A stretch of 60,300 bases of DNA from assembly GCF_002760615.1 (NCBI RefSeq), contig NZ_AWWI01000180.1:1-60300 (forward strand). Reading direction: 5' to 3'. Made by a program: the position numbers and the translations under genes. The notes under the pieces are model-generated. The model saw only the letters and a list, made by a program, of their open reading frames with translations. It searched no databases and was not told the origin of the DNA. This stretch comes from Puniceibacterium antarcticum. GTDB lineage: Bacteria > Pseudomonadota > Alphaproteobacteria > Rhodobacterales > Rhodobacteraceae. Position 1 is the first letter of the stretch; each line of letters starts with the position of its first letter. Shown here piece after piece: positions 36,903 to 47,439 of the stretch.

Positions 36903-39188
36903 ATGTCCGTTCATGATGCGGGCCCGCATCGGCGCAACGTCCTGTGGCGTGTTGCGCTGATCGTCACGTTGGGTGGCGTCTGCTTTCTTGGGGCGGCCGT
37001 TGCACCGGGCCAGGCCAGTCAGCTTGGCCTGGCGGCTGCAGGTGCGGCACTGGCGGCTGTGGGCTGTTTCAGCTGGGGTCTTTCGCAGATGTCACGCTGG
37101 TCGCGCCAGCGGATGTTCCGGCTGGTGTCGAATTTCATTGAACGCGACAGTGCCCCCTGCATCATCTCTGACATTGATGGTGCCATCATTTATACCAATG
37201 CCGCCTCGCGCAGCCGCTATGAGCCTGAAAAGGGGCAGACAATCACCGCTCTGCTGCGCCCGACGCTGGCCAATCCGGGGGCGGTCCTTTACCGGCTGCA
37301 AAGCAGCGCGTCCGACAAGGTGGTGGCAACCGAGGATGTGGCGATCCGGGGCGGTTATATCCGCGTAAGCGCACGGTCCATGCCTGACCGATGTACGCTG
37401 TGGCGGTTCGAGTTCTTTGATGATGGTGCGGCCAATTCGGTATTTGGGTATGGGACACCTGTGCTGACGCTTGGGCGCAATGGCGCGATCCTGTCGATGA
37501 ACGAATCGGCGCGCACGCTGATCGGCAAACGGCCCAACCGGTTGAGCGAGGTATTCCCGGAGCTGCCTTTGCGCCCGGGTGCCGCCAACGCAGTGACAAC
37601 AAAGGATGGTCGCAGCCAGTTCCTCATAAGCGAGATAGGAATAGGGTCGGGGCGGGAAGAGCTGCTGCTGTTGCCGCTGCCCGATACACTGGTGGCGCGG
37701 GATCCCGATACGGATTTTGAAACGCTGCCGGTGCCCTTGCTCAAGATCGACCCCGAAGGTGTCATCGTCAGATCAAACCGAGAGGCGCGCAAGCTTCTTG
37801 ACACCCAAGGGACGGAAAAAAGAGTCTTGTCGGATTTTATGGAGGGTCTGGGCCGGTCGATCAAGGACTGGCTGGCCGATGCGGCCGCGGGGCGCAGTCT
37901 GAACCGTTCGGAATTCCTGCGGCTTACCCGGCCGGATCGGGAGGTGTTCGTTCAGGTCACGCTCAATCGCGTGATAGAAAAGGGATCTCCGGTTCTGGTG
38001 GCGGTTCTGAATGACGCGACCGAGCTCAAGACACTTGAGGCACAATTCGTCCAGAGCCAGAAAATGCAGGCCATTGGTCAGCTCGCGGGCGGCATCGCGC
38101 ATGATTTCAACAATCTTCTGACAGCGATTTCCGGACATTGCGATCTGCTGCTGTTGCGCCACGATCAGGGTGATCCGGACTACAGCGACCTTGTGCAAAT
38201 CAATCAGAATGCCAATCGCGCGGCTGCTTTGGTCGGACAGCTGCTGGCATTTTCGCGCAAGCAGACGTTGCGTCCCGAGGTGCTGGACCTGCGCGACGCG
38301 CTGTCGGATCTGACTCACCTTCTCAACCGTCTCGTGGGCGAGAAGGTTTCGCTGAACCTGCGGCACGATCCTGCGTTGCCGCCCATCCGGGGCGACAAGC
38401 GACAGCTTGAACAGGTGATGATGAACCTCGTGGTGAATGCGCGCGATGCCATGCCCAAAGGCGGCGTGATCGAGATTGAGACCGAGCGCGTGTTTCTGAA
38501 AGAGCCGCTGACTCGTGATCGCGCAGTGGTCGCACCGGGTTCTTATGTCTCTGTGAAGGTGACGGATGCTGGAATGGGAATCCCGGCGGACAAGCTTCAG
38601 AAGGTGTTCGAGCCGTTTTTTACCACCAAACGACCTGGCGAGGGTACGGGACTTGGACTCTCCACCGTCTACGGGATCGTGAAACAGACCGGTGGTTTCA
38701 TTTTTGTCGACAGCGTGCCAGGGGCTGGCAGTTGTTTCACGCTTCTTTTTCCCAGTCATGAAGTTCCACAGGGAGTTGTTGAGCCTTTGCCGAAAAAAGA
38801 GATCAAACCCAGGGCGCGCCAGGGTGACGGCGTGGTTCTGCTGGTCGAGGATGAGGCTCCGGTACGGGCCTTTGCCTCTCGGGCGCTGCGGTTGCGGGGC
38901 TATACGGTGATCGAGGCGGAATCCGCCGAGGACGCCTTGCGCACACTGGATGACCTTGGGCTTTGCGTGGACATCTTTGTGACGGATGTGGTGATGCCAG
39001 GTATGGACGGTCCGACATGGGTCAAGCGGGCCTTGGAAACCCGGCCTGATGTGAAGGTGGTCTTTGTGTCTGGCTATGCCGAAGAGGTGTTTGGCGAGGA
39101 CAAGAACCGGGTTCCGAATTCGGTCTTCTTGCCGAAACCCTTTTCGCTGAACGAGCTGACCGAGACTGTCTATCAGCAATTGTCCTGA
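36903..39188 (+). CDS. cckA: CckA hybrid histidine kinase
   Basis: 761 residues. A membrane sensor that phosphorylates the ChpT-CtrA relay. Two N-terminal helices (about residues 14-58) are followed by PAS-like regions (about 75-370), the phosphoacceptor His400 in GGIAHDFNNLL, HATPase motifs NLVVNARDAM, DAGMGI and GTGLGLSTVYGIV, then a linker and a receiver domain with the phosphorylated Asp695 in VTDVVMPGMDG. The QSQKMQAIGQLAGGIAHDF signature is diagnostic of the CckA group. The start at 36903 (GAGG upstream) gives MSVHDAG; an earlier TTG is less likely. A CtrA box lies upstream, pointing to feedback. In Rhodobacterales the relay controls motility and gene-transfer-agent functions and is usually not essential. 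Confidence 0.95.
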   Translation: MSVHDAGPHRRNVLWRVALIVTLGGVCFLGAAVAPGQASQLGLAAAGAALAAVGCFSWGLSQMSRWSRQRMFRLVSNFIERDSAPCIISDIDGAIIYTNAASRSRYEPEKGQTITALLRPTLANPGAVLYRLQSSASDKVVATEDVAIRGGYIRVSARSMPDRCTLWRFEFFDDGAANSVFGYGTPVLTLGRNGAILSMNESARTLIGKRPNRLSEVFPELPLRPGAANAVTTKDGRSQFLISEIGIGSGREELLLLPLPDTLVARDPDTDFETLPVPLLKIDPEGVIVRSNREARKLLDTQGTEKRVLSDFMEGLGRSIKDWLADAAAGRSLNRSEFLRLTRPDREVFVQVTLNRVIEKGSPVLVAVLNDATELKTLEAQFVQSQKMQAIGQLAGGIAHDFNNLLTAISGHCDLLLLRHDQGDPDYSDLVQINQNANRAAALVGQLLAFSRKQTLRPEVLDLRDALSDLTHLLNRLVGEKVSLNLRHDPALPPIRGDKRQLEQVMMNLVVNARDAMPKGGVIEIETERVFLKEPLTRDRAVVAPGSYVSVKVTDAGMGIPADKLQKVFEPFFTTKRPGEGTGLGLSTVYGIVKQTGGFIFVDSVPGAGSCFTLLFPSHEVPQGVVEPLPKKEIKPRARQGDGVVLLVEDEAPVRAFASRALRLRGYTVIEAESAEDALRTLDDLGLCVDIFVTDVVMPGMDGPTWVKRALETRPDVKVVFVSGYAEEVFGEDKNRVPNSVFLPKPFSLNELTETVYQQLS

Positions 39189-39490
39189 CGGGGGCGTGTG
39201 AAGCAATCCATCAAGATCCTTAAACGGTGTCGGCGGCGCAAACGGGCTGCTGCCTTAAGCGGCGTGTGGTGACGGTGGGCGCGTTTTGCCGATCGCGAGC
39301 CGGATCTGAACTGTCAGGCGGATATGTTCTGAATCATGGTAAACCTCTCCTTAATGAATTGGCGCAACAGTGGTTGCAGAAGATTCACCTTGAAATGTTC
39401 CCCTTTTGGCCTCATATGGATGAGAACAGGACGTGAACAAAAGCAGCGATTGTCGCCCGGAGGCGGGTGTGGGATAAGGACAGGGAACTC
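39189..39490. other. 302-base recA upstream region
   Basis: Between cckA and recA. Holds the recA promoter and its SOS box at 39424-39438, plus two lone TTAA half sites. A short plus-strand frame (39227-39436) is not convincing. Confidence 0.7.
39424..39438 (+). promoter_or_regulatory. LexA (SOS) box of recA
   Basis: GAAC-AGGACGT-GAAC, which on the other strand reads GTTC-N7-GTTC, the direct-repeat SOS box of alphaproteobacteria. It ends 52 bases before the recA start. Confidence 0.88.
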
Positions 39491-40573
39491 ATGGCAACGG
39501 CAGATCTTTTGACAATGGATAACAAGAAGACCGCGGACAAGCAAAAGGCGCTCGACAGTGCTCTGGCCCAGATCGAACGGCAGTTCGGCAAGGGGTCGAT
39601 CATGAAGCTGGGCGGCGACAATGTCATCAAGGACATTGAATCGGTGTCTACGGGATCCCTAGGCCTGGACATCGCGCTAGGTATTGGTGGCCTGCCCAAG
39701 GGGCGGATCATCGAAATCTACGGGCCGGAATCCTCGGGCAAGACCACGCTGACGCTGCATTGCGTGGCCGAGCAGCAGAAACTTGGCGGGGTTTGCGCCT
39801 TTGTGGATGCTGAACACGCGCTGGATCCGCTTTATGCGCGCAAGCTCGGCGTTGATCTGGACGAATTGCTGATCTCGCAGCCCGACACAGGTGAGCAGGC
39901 GCTGGAAATCGTCGATACGCTGGTGCGTTCGGGCGCGGTCAGCATGGTCGTGATCGACTCGGTTGCGGCACTGACGCCGAAGTCCGAGCTTGAGGGTGAC
40001 ATGGGCGATTCGTCGGTGGGCGTGCATGCCCGTCTGATGAGCCAGGCGATGCGCAAATTGACCGGATCGATCAGCCGTTCGAACTGTATGGTTATCTTCA
40101 TCAACCAGATCCGCATGAAGATTGGCGTGATGTTCGGTTCACCCGAAACAACGACCGGCGGCAATGCGCTGAAGTTCTACAGCTCTGTCCGGCTTGATAT
40201 ACGTCGCATTGGCGCAATCAAGGACCGTGACGAAGTTGTCGGCAATTCGACCCGTGTGAAGGTGGTGAAGAACAAGGTTGCACCGCCGTTCAAACAGGTC
40301 GAGTTCGACATCATGTACGGCGAAGGCATTTCCAAGACGGGTGAACTGCTCGACCTGGGTGTGAAGGCCGGCGTGGTCGACAAGTCGGGCGCCTGGTACT
40401 CTTACGGGGATGAGCGGATCGGTCAGGGGCGCGAGAATGCAAAGACCTTCCTCAAGGAAAACAGCCGCATCGCCCTGGATATCGAGGACAAGATTCGCGC
40501 CGCACATGGTCTGGATTTCCACATGTCCGAAGAGAGCGACAGCAAGGATGATGATGACCTCATGGAGGGCTGA
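39491..40573 (+). CDS. recA: recombinase A
   Basis: 360 residues. Catalyses strand exchange and activates LexA self-cleavage. Walker [10 protein letters not shown] begins at residue 78; the [23 protein letters not shown]-like (here [16 protein letters not shown]) and acidic C-terminal DSKDDDDL segments are standard. The start at ATG 39491 gives [13 protein letters not shown]. Monocistronic: own SOS box, own terminator. Confidence 0.98.
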   Translation: MATADLLTMDNKKTADKQKALDSALAQIERQFGKGSIMKLGGDNVIKDIESVSTGSLGLDIALGIGGLPKGRIIEIYGPESSGKTTLTLHCVAEQQKLGGVCAFVDAEHALDPLYARKLGVDLDELLISQPDTGEQALEIVDTLVRSGAVSMVVIDSVAALTPKSELEGDMGDSSVGVHARLMSQAMRKLTGSISRSNCMVIFINQIRMKIGVMFGSPETTTGGNALKFYSSVRLDIRRIGAIKDRDEVVGNSTRVKVVKNKVAPPFKQVEFDIMYGEGISKTGELLDLGVKAGVVDKSGAWYSYGDERIGQGRENAKTFLKENSRIALDIEDKIRAAHGLDFHMSEESDSKDDDDLMEG

Positions 40574-40638
40574 TTGAGCCGCCTTCTGATGGGACGCTAG
40601 GGCGATTTTCCGGGACTACAGGATATGATCCGAGAGCA

Positions 40639-40663
40639 GGGCACCTTAACCGGTGCCCTTTTT
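40639..40663 (+). terminator. rho-independent terminator of recA
   Basis: GGGCACC, loop TTAACC, GGTGCCC, then TTTTT, 66 bases after the recA stop. Confidence 0.93.
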
Positions 40664-40822
40664 CGTCGCTGGACCGTCACATATCGGGCTGTCAGAGCTT
40701 TGCGCGCCGCCCTAACAGGGCAATACGTCCCAACATCACGCCTATCGGCTTATGGACAGGCGGCGGGTGCGGCGGTACACCTGCCCGACACAAGCCATTC
40801 TGATCCGGAAGAGACCTACCAG

Positions 40823-43483
40823 ATGCCCAGCCTGAACGACATCCGCTCGACCTTTCTGAGCTATTTCGAGAAACAGGGACATAAGGTTGTCCCGTCCAGC
40901 CCGCTTGTCCCGCGCAATGACCCGACCCTGATGTTCGCGAATTCGGGTATGGTGCAGTTCAAGAACCTGTTCACCGGGGTCGAACATCGCGACTACACCC
41001 GGGCGACCACAGCACAGAAATGTGTGCGCGCGGGCGGCAAGCACAACGATCTGGACAATGTCGGCTATACGGCGCGCCATCATACCTTCTTTGAAATGAT
41101 GGGGAATTTCAGCTTTGGCGACTATTTCAAAGCGCAGGCCATTCCCTTTGCCTGGGAGCTGATCACCAAGGATCTGGGGATCGACAAGAACCGGCTTCTG
41201 GTCACCGTCTATCACACCGATGACGAGGCAGTGGAAATCTGGAAAAAGGTTGGCGTGCCCGAGGATCGGATCATCCGGATTGCCACCAGCGACAATTTCT
41301 GGATGATGGGGCCGACCGGGCCGTGCGGGCCATGCAGTGAGATCTTTTACGATCATGGTGATCACATCTGGGGCGGCCCTCCGGGCAGCCCGGACGAGGA
41401 TGGCGACCGTTTTGTCGAGATCTGGAACATCGTCTTCATGCAATACGAGCAGTTCGAGGATGGTAGCCGCAAGGAGCTGGCGGCGCAGTCGATCGACACT
41501 GGCATGGGGATCGAACGGGTGGCCGCGCTGTTGCAGGGCACAAACGACAACTATGCCACCGACCTCATGCGCAATCTTATCGAGGCTTCGGCTGACGCGA
41601 CCTCGACCGATCCGGACGGGCCGGGTAAAACGCATCACCGCGTGATCGCGGATCATTTGCGCTCCACCTCTTTTCTGATTGCGGACGGGGTAATGCCGTC
41701 CAATGACGGGCGCGGCTACGTGCTGCGCCGGATCATGCGCCGTGCGATGCGGCATGCGCATATGCTCGGATCGCAAGACCCGGTGATGTACAGGCTGGTC
41801 CCCGCCCTGGTGCAGCAGATGGGTGCGGCCTATCCCGAGCTGGGGCGTGCGCAGGCACTTATTCAGGAAACACTGCGGCTGGAGGAAACACGGTTCAAGC
41901 AGACGCTGGACCGTGGTCTGAAGCTGCTGGATGACGAACTGTCCGGTTTGGGCGAGGGTGCGGCGCTGCCCGGCGCATCTGCCTTCAAACTCTACGACAC
42001 CTATGGTTTTCCGCTGGACTTGACGCAGGATGCGCTGCGCGAACGTGGTCTGACTGTCGAAACCGAAGGCTTTGACGCTGCGATGGCCGAACAGAAGGCC
42101 AAGGCGCGTGCTGCCTGGTCTGGGTCGGGTGAAGCGGCGGATGCGGCGATCTGGTTCGATCTGGCGGACAAACATGGCGCGACGGATTTCCTGGGCTACG
42201 ATACCGAGACGGCTGAGGGTCAGATTTACGCGCTGGTCAAGGATGGTGCGGAGGTGAAGACCGCCGCACGGGGCGATGCGGTGCAGATCGTGCTGAACCA
42301 GACGCCGTTTTATGCTGAAAGCGGTGGCCAGGTCGGGGATGAGGGCGTGATCCGCGTCGAAGGTGGTCTGGCAAAGGTCACCGACACCAAAAGGGTGGCC
42401 GGTGTCTTTATCCACTTTGCCGAGGTGAGCGAAGGTGAAATAAAGGCCGGGCAGGCTGCGGTTTTGACCGTTGACCATGCGCGGCGCACCGCAATCCGCG
42501 CCAATCATTCGGCGACGCACCTTCTGAACGAGGCATTGCGCCGTGCCTTGGGCGATCACGTCGCGCAGCGCGGATCGCTTAACGCGCCCGACCGGCTGCG
42601 GTTTGACTTTGCCCATGGCAAGGCGCTGAGTGCGGCCGAGCTGGCGCAGGTCGAGGAAGAGGTGAATGCCTTTATTCGCCAGAATGCGGTTGTCGATACG
42701 CGGATCATGACGCCGGATGATGCCCGCGCCATCGGGGCGCAGGCGCTGTTTGGCGAGAAATATGGCGATGAGGTGCGTGTCGTGTCCATGGGTCAGCAGC
42801 CCGGATCTGCCAAGGGCGCGGATGGTCAGACCTATTCGCTGGAGCTGTGCGGTGGGACCCATGTGCGCCAGACTGGCGATATCGGCGTGTTCGTGACGCT
42901 GTCCGATTCGTCGTCCAGCAACGGGGTGCGCCGGATCGAGGCGCTGACAGGTGAGGGCGCCTTTGCGTATCTGCGCGAGAACAGCCGGATCGTGAACGAT
43001 CTGGCGCAGGAATTCCGCACCCAGCCGGGGGATGTGATCGCCCGCGTGGGCACGCTTGTGTCAGACAAGCGGCGGCTTGAGAATGAGATTGCGCAGTTGC
43101 GTCGCGATCTGGCCATGGCCGGTGGTGCCGGGCAGGGGCAAGAGCCCGAGGTTCAGCAGATCAACGGCATCAGCTTTGTCGCGCAGGTTTTGACCGGCGT
43201 ATCGGGCAAGGATCTGCCGCCCTTGATTGACGAGCACAAGTCGCGGCTTGGCTCGGGGGCTGTGTTGCTGATCGCCGATACCGGTGGCAAGGCGGCTGTG
43301 GCGACTGGGGTCACGGATGATCTGAAAGACACGCTGAGCGCTGTCGATCTGCTGCGCGCTGCGGTCGCCGAGCTGGGTGGCAAGGGGGGCGGTGGCCGCC
43401 CGGATATGGCGCAGGGCGGTGGTGCCAGCGTTGACAATGCCGAGGCGGCGATTGCCGCTGCGGCGAAAGTTATTGGAGGATAA
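40823..43483 (+). CDS. alaS: alanyl-tRNA synthetase
   Basis: 886 residues, full length. The catalytic core starts at [20 protein letters not shown] and includes the motif 2 region [19 protein letters not shown]. The editing domain has the zinc ligands HSATHLL and CGGTH (in LELCGGTHV), and the C-terminal C-Ala/DHHA1 domain ends with a glycine-rich [15 protein letters not shown]. The start at 40823 follows GGAAGAG; the open frame upstream overlaps the recA terminator and is rejected. It is followed 3 bases later by the DUF1330 gene. Confidence 0.97.
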   Translation: MPSLNDIRSTFLSYFEKQGHKVVPSSPLVPRNDPTLMFANSGMVQFKNLFTGVEHRDYTRATTAQKCVRAGGKHNDLDNVGYTARHHTFFEMMGNFSFGDYFKAQAIPFAWELITKDLGIDKNRLLVTVYHTDDEAVEIWKKVGVPEDRIIRIATSDNFWMMGPTGPCGPCSEIFYDHGDHIWGGPPGSPDEDGDRFVEIWNIVFMQYEQFEDGSRKELAAQSIDTGMGIERVAALLQGTNDNYATDLMRNLIEASADATSTDPDGPGKTHHRVIADHLRSTSFLIADGVMPSNDGRGYVLRRIMRRAMRHAHMLGSQDPVMYRLVPALVQQMGAAYPELGRAQALIQETLRLEETRFKQTLDRGLKLLDDELSGLGEGAALPGASAFKLYDTYGFPLDLTQDALRERGLTVETEGFDAAMAEQKAKARAAWSGSGEAADAAIWFDLADKHGATDFLGYDTETAEGQIYALVKDGAEVKTAARGDAVQIVLNQTPFYAESGGQVGDEGVIRVEGGLAKVTDTKRVAGVFIHFAEVSEGEIKAGQAAVLTVDHARRTAIRANHSATHLLNEALRRALGDHVAQRGSLNAPDRLRFDFAHGKALSAAELAQVEEEVNAFIRQNAVVDTRIMTPDDARAIGAQALFGEKYGDEVRVVSMGQQPGSAKGADGQTYSLELCGGTHVRQTGDIGVFVTLSDSSSSNGVRRIEALTGEGAFAYLRENSRIVNDLAQEFRTQPGDVIARVGTLVSDKRRLENEIAQLRRDLAMAGGAGQGQEPEVQQINGISFVAQVLTGVSGKDLPPLIDEHKSRLGSGAVLLIADTGGKAAVATGVTDDLKDTLSAVDLLRAAVAELGGKGGGGRPDMAQGGGASVDNAEAAIAAAAKVIGG

Positions 43484-43486
43484 ACG

Positions 43487-43777
43487 ATGCCCGCACTCTG
43501 GATTGCCCATGTGCATGTGACCGACGCAGAGGCCTATGGCAAATATGCCAAGCTGGCCGGTCCTGCTATTGCCAAACATGGCGGCAGCTTTATCGCGCGT
43601 GGCGGCAAGTACGTCACGCTTGAGGGCAAGGAGCGCGCGCGCCATGTGGTCGCGCGGTTCCCAAGCGTCGAAGCGGCCGAGACCTGCTACCATTCGCCGG
43701 AATATCAGGAAGCGCTGGACCATGCCCGCGGCGCATCCGAGCGGGATCTGATCATCGTTGATATCACCGAAGAGTGA
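43487..43777 (+). CDS. DUF1330 domain protein
   Basis: 96 residues covering the whole small ferredoxin-like DUF1330 domain: VTDAEAYGKYAKLAGPAIAKHGG, then RHVVARFPSVEAAETCYHSPEYQ. Function unknown. A GGAGGATAAACG ribosome site sits inside the end of alaS, so it is probably translated from the alaS message. Confidence 0.88.
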   Translation: MPALWIAHVHVTDAEAYGKYAKLAGPAIAKHGGSFIARGGKYVTLEGKERARHVVARFPSVEAAETCYHSPEYQEALDHARGASERDLIIVDITEE

Positions 43778-43793
43778 GTTATTGCCCCTGCTG

Positions 43794-44255
43794 ATGAAAG
43801 ATATGCTCCGGCGTCATCGTGCGCCGGGGCGGATCATCTGGATCGGGTTGCGATCCGAACGACTGGCGGATCTGGCAGAGGTAGAAAGCTGTCAGCTGTC
43901 CGTGTCGGGGCTTGAGGGCGATCATGCGCGCCCGGGCAAACGCGCCGTGACGCTGATCCAGGCCGAACACCTTCCTGTCATAGCCTCTCTCGCCGGTCTC
44001 GACCAGGTGACGCCGCAGATGTTGCGACGCAACATCGTCGTGCAGGGGATAAACCTGTCGGCTTTACGAAATATCACGATATGTCTGGGGGAGGCTTTGA
44101 TCGCGATCACCGGCCCCTGCACGCCCTGTTCCCGGATGGAGACCACTTTGGGATTTGGCGGCTACAATGCCTTGCGCGGGCATGGCGGCTGGTGCGGATC
44201 GGTGCTTGTCCCCGGGCGTATAACGCTCGGAGACAAGGTTTTTCTTCAGGACTGA
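43794..44255 (+). CDS. MOSC domain protein
   Basis: About 153 residues. MOSC domains bind molybdenum cofactor or carry sulfur on a conserved cysteine; here the motif is ITGPCTPCSRMETTLG, with GLEGDHARPGKRAVTLIQAEHL earlier. Single-domain MOSC proteins of this kind have no settled function. The start is uncertain: ATG 43794 (MKDMLRRH) has only a weak ribosome site and a slightly earlier non-ATG start inside the DUF1330 end is possible. It converges with typA without any gap. Confidence 0.85.
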   Translation: MKDMLRRHRAPGRIIWIGLRSERLADLAEVESCQLSVSGLEGDHARPGKRAVTLIQAEHLPVIASLAGLDQVTPQMLRRNIVVQGINLSALRNITICLGEALIAITGPCTPCSRMETTLGFGGYNALRGHGGWCGSVLVPGRITLGDKVFLQD

Positions 44256-46070
44256 TTACTTCTTGCCGTGACGCTTGCGCTCATGCGGGTCGAGGTAACG
44301 CTTGCGCAGGCGGACAGAAGTCGGTGTGACTTCGACCAGTTCGTCATCGTTGATATAAGCGATGGCCTGCTCCAGCGTCAGCGTGACCGGCGTGGTCAGG
44401 CGGACAGCTTCGTCGGTGCCGCTTGCGCGCACATTGGTCAGCTGCTTGCCCTTGAGCGGGTTCACTTCGAGGTCGTTTTCACGCGCATGTTCACCGATGA
44501 TCATGCCGGTATAGACCGGGGTCTGTGCACCGATGAAGAACTTGCCGCGATCTTCAAGCTTCCAGAGCGCGTAGGACACGGCGTTGCCGCTGTCCATCGA
44601 GATCAGAACGCCCGCGCGGCGGCCCGGGATCGAACCCTTGTGCTTCGCCCAGCTGTGGAAAACGCGGTTCATGACGCCTGTGCCGCGCGTGTCGGTCAGG
44701 AATTCGCCGTGATAGCCGATCAGGCCACGCGCCGGAACATGCGCGATGATGCGGGTCTTGCCGACGCCTGCCGGTTTCATCTCGACCAGTTCACCCTTGC
44801 GGTTGCCGGTGATCTTTTCGATGACTGCGCCCGAATAGTCGTCATCCACGTCGATGGTGACTTCTTCGATCGGCTCTTCCTGACCATGTTCACCGTCACG
44901 GAAGATGACCTGCGGGCGCGAGATCGACAGTTCAAACCCTTCGCGGCGCATGTTTTCGATCAGAACACCCATCTGGAGTTCGCCACGGCCGGATACTTCG
45001 AACGCCTCGCCACCGGGGGTGTCGGCGATCTTGATCGCGACGTTGGATTCTGCCTCTTTCATCAGACGTTCGCGGATGACGCGGGACTGAACCTTCTTGC
45101 CTTCACGGCCAGCCAGCGGGCTGTCGTTGATGCCGAAGGTGACGGTGATGGTGGGCGGATCGATCGGCTGTGCTTCAAGCGCGTCGTCCACCGCCAGAGC
45201 GCAGATCGTGTCGGCAACGGTCGCCTTGGTCATGCCGGCAAGGCTGACAATGTCGCCCGCTGTGGCCTCTTCGATGTCCTGCTGGCCAAGACCGCGGAAG
45301 GCGGTGATCTTGGTCACGCGGAACTGTTCGATCTTCTGGCCGATGCGCGACAGAGCCTGAACGGTTGCGCCGACCTTGATATGGCCGGATTCAACGCGGC
45401 CCGTCAGGATGCGGCCGACGAAGGGGTCATTGCCCAGCGTGGTGGCCAGCATGCGGAAATCTTCGTCCTTGCGCTTCAGCTGCGCCGGGGCGGGAACGTG
45501 GTTCAGAATCAGCCGGAACAAAGCGTCCAGATTCTTGCGCGGGCCGTCGAGTTCCGCATCAGCCCAGCCGGAGCGGCCCGAGGCGTAGAGATGCGGGAAG
45601 TCGAGTTGGTCCTCATCCGCGCCGAGGTTGGCGAAAAGGTCAAAGCATTCGTCCAGCGCGCGATCCGGTTCGGCATCGGGCTTGTCGACCTTGTTGAGCA
45701 CCACGATGGGACGCAGACCAAGGGCAAGCGCCTTTGATGTCACGAATTTGGTCTGCGGCATCGGGCCTTCGGCGGCGTCGACCAGCAGGACAACACCATC
45801 GACCATGGAGAGGATGCGTTCAACCTCGCCCCCAAAGTCGGCGTGGCCGGGTGTGTCCACGATGTTGATGCGATGACCCTTCCATTCAACGGAAGTCGCC
45901 TTGGCAAGAATCGTGATACCGCGTTCACGTTCCAGATCGTTGCTGTCCATAGCCCGTTCTGTCGTGGCCTGGTTTTCACGGTAGGTGCCGGATTGTTTCA
46001 GAAGCTCGTCTACCAGCGTTGTCTTGCCGTGGTCCACGTGAGCGATGATCGCAACGTTGCGAAGGTCCAT
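44256..46070 (-). CDS. typA: ribosome-associated GTPase TypA/BipA
   Basis: 604 residues. Translational GTPase of the EF-G type that binds 70S ribosomes and helps 50S assembly and stress adaptation. G1 [10 protein letters not shown]2 region RGITI, G3 [13 protein letters not shown]4 [10 protein letters not shown]. Domains II, III and V and the BipA-specific C-terminus ([15 protein letters not shown]-like, here [15 protein letters not shown]) are complete. The start at 46070 gives [11 protein letters not shown]. Confidence 0.97.
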   Translation of the reverse strand: MDLRNVAIIAHVDHGKTTLVDELLKQSGTYRENQATTERAMDSNDLERERGITILAKATSVEWKGHRINIVDTPGHADFGGEVERILSMVDGVVLLVDAAEGPMPQTKFVTSKALALGLRPIVVLNKVDKPDAEPDRALDECFDLFANLGADEDQLDFPHLYASGRSGWADAELDGPRKNLDALFRLILNHVPAPAQLKRKDEDFRMLATTLGNDPFVGRILTGRVESGHIKVGATVQALSRIGQKIEQFRVTKITAFRGLGQQDIEEATAGDIVSLAGMTKATVADTICALAVDDALEAQPIDPPTITVTFGINDSPLAGREGKKVQSRVIRERLMKEAESNVAIKIADTPGGEAFEVSGRGELQMGVLIENMRREGFELSISRPQVIFRDGEHGQEEPIEEVTIDVDDDYSGAVIEKITGNRKGELVEMKPAGVGKTRIIAHVPARGLIGYHGEFLTDTRGTGVMNRVFHSWAKHKGSIPGRRAGVLISMDSGNAVSYALWKLEDRGKFFIGAQTPVYTGMIIGEHARENDLEVNPLKGKQLTNVRASGTDEAVRLTTPVTLTLEQAIAYINDDELVEVTPTSVRLRKRYLDPHERKRHGKK

Positions 46071-46135
46071 TTCGGGTCTGCCTCTTGGGATGTGTTGCGC
46101 GCGGCCTAGCGGCCAGGGCACCAAAAGGCCAGCCC

Positions 46136-46465
46136 CTAATGCGTCGCAGTGCTTGAAAACAGGTTTATGGTGACAATTCCGGCGATAATCAACCCCATTC
46201 CGACCACGGCCGGCAGATCGAGCTTTTGTCCGAAGGCGACGTAGCCGATCACTGCGATGAGCACGATGCCAAGGCCGGCCCAAAGCGCATAGGCGATGCC
46301 GACCGGAAAGGTCTTGAGGGAGACCGACAGCAAATAGATGGCGAGACCGTAGCCGATAACCACAATGACCGAGGGAAGCGGCTTGGTAAATTGCTGGCTG
46401 GCCTGCAGGGCGGTGGTGGCGATGGTTTCCGACAGGATGGCGATGGCGAGGATGAGATAGGGCAT
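46136..46465 (-). CDS. SMR family small multidrug exporter
   Basis: 109 residues in four helices. The proton and substrate-coupling glutamate is Glu13 in AILSETIATT; WAGLGIV and the fourth-helix GMGLIIAGI are typical of the EmrE/QacE branch rather than the Gdx (SugE) branch. Exports lipophilic cations. AAGGACC lies before the ATG. It lies upstream of typA on the same strand but 65 bases away. Confidence 0.92.
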   Translation of the reverse strand: MPYLILAIAILSETIATTALQASQQFTKPLPSVIVVIGYGLAIYLLSVSLKTFPVGIAYALWAGLGIVLIAVIGYVAFGQKLDLPAVVGMGLIIAGIVTINLFSSTATH

Positions 46466-46844
46466 GGCAGGTCCTTGAAACGTCGGTGGCGGTGGTCTTT
46501 GCGAACTGTCCGCGTGCAGGGACGGGTCGTTTTGCGATAGCGCAAAAGCCAGACCGGCGACAGGGCGCAGTTGTCCTTTCGGGGTATCAGACACGGGATG
46601 GGAATCGAAATCCTCTCTCAGGGGGCCCGTTCTTGCCCGAGGAGGAGGGGGCGGTCTGTACGGTTATTCTGCGTGTGTCGCGCAAAGGCGCGCATTCCCA
46701 CCAAGTCTGTGAACACCGCATTCGTCACAAAACAGCTGATCAGGGTCTGATTAACGGCCTGTGAGGGATTGCACACTTATTGTTCCCTCCAGACCGGACG
46801 ACATGTCGGCGCCCGGGTATCATTCTTTGAGCGGAGGAAGATCC
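46466..46844. other. 379-base divergent intergenic region
   Basis: Upstream of the SMR exporter (minus) and the secreted sensor-chemoreceptor pair (plus). No gene supported. Promoters must lie here, but I cannot assign clear boxes. Confidence 0.5.
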
Positions 46845-47417
46845 ATGAAACATGCACTATTGGGAATGGCAGTCCTGCTTGCCGGGGTTCAGACTGCTTC
46901 GGCCACGGAAATCGAAACGGCCTTGCACAGTTTTGTCGAAGCGAACGTGATGCCTTGGGTTCAGGACCCTGTGCTCATCGATGCGGTGAATGCGCACAAC
47001 GCGGTGAGTGCGGGCTATGACGCCACGAAGGTGCTGCAAGTGGATGCACAGTGGATGGCGGAAATTGGCGGAAGCGACACGCCGCTGATCAACGCGGTGA
47101 TCGAATCGGCGGCTTCGAATTTTCTACGCATGCATGTGGGTGAATCAGGCGGCGCGATCTACGAGATCTTCGTGATGGACGCAAAGGGGCTGAACGTCGC
47201 GGCGTCCGGCCTGACATCGGATTACTGGCAGGGGGATGAGGCGAAATTCCAGAAAACCTATGGGGTCGGGGCAGATGCCTTCAACTACGGTGAAGTGGAA
47301 TTCGATGAATCCAGCCAGCAGTATCAGGCACAGGTTTCCTTCAGCCTCACAGATCCGACAAGCGGTGAACTTATCGGAGCAGTCACCGTCGGGATAAATC
47401 CTGACAGTGTCATGTGA
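46845..47417 (+). CDS. secreted sensor-like (PDC/sCache) protein
   Basis: 190 residues. The first 21 or so are a signal peptide (MKHALLGMAVLLAGVQTASA). The mature part, with IYEIFVMDAKGLNVAASGLTSDYWQGDEAKFQKTYG and a final GELIGAVTVGINPDSV, has the order of a PDC (Cache-like) ligand-binding fold, the kind found in the periplasmic part of chemoreceptors and kinases. It has no membrane anchor or signalling domain of its own. The start follows GGAGGAAGATCC. The chemoreceptor gene begins 22 bases downstream, so the two are almost certainly co-expressed. Confidence 0.75.
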   Translation: MKHALLGMAVLLAGVQTASATEIETALHSFVEANVMPWVQDPVLIDAVNAHNAVSAGYDATKVLQVDAQWMAEIGGSDTPLINAVIESAASNFLRMHVGESGGAIYEIFVMDAKGLNVAASGLTSDYWQGDEAKFQKTYGVGADAFNYGEVEFDESSQQYQAQVSFSLTDPTSGELIGAVTVGINPDSVM

Positions 47418-47439
47418 TGCGTGAAAAGAGGATAATGGC

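Noticed and set aside
40742-42862. 706-codon open frame on the minus strand
   Set aside because: Antisense shadow of alaS.
44268-45737. 489-codon open frame on the plus strand
   Set aside because: Antisense shadow of typA.
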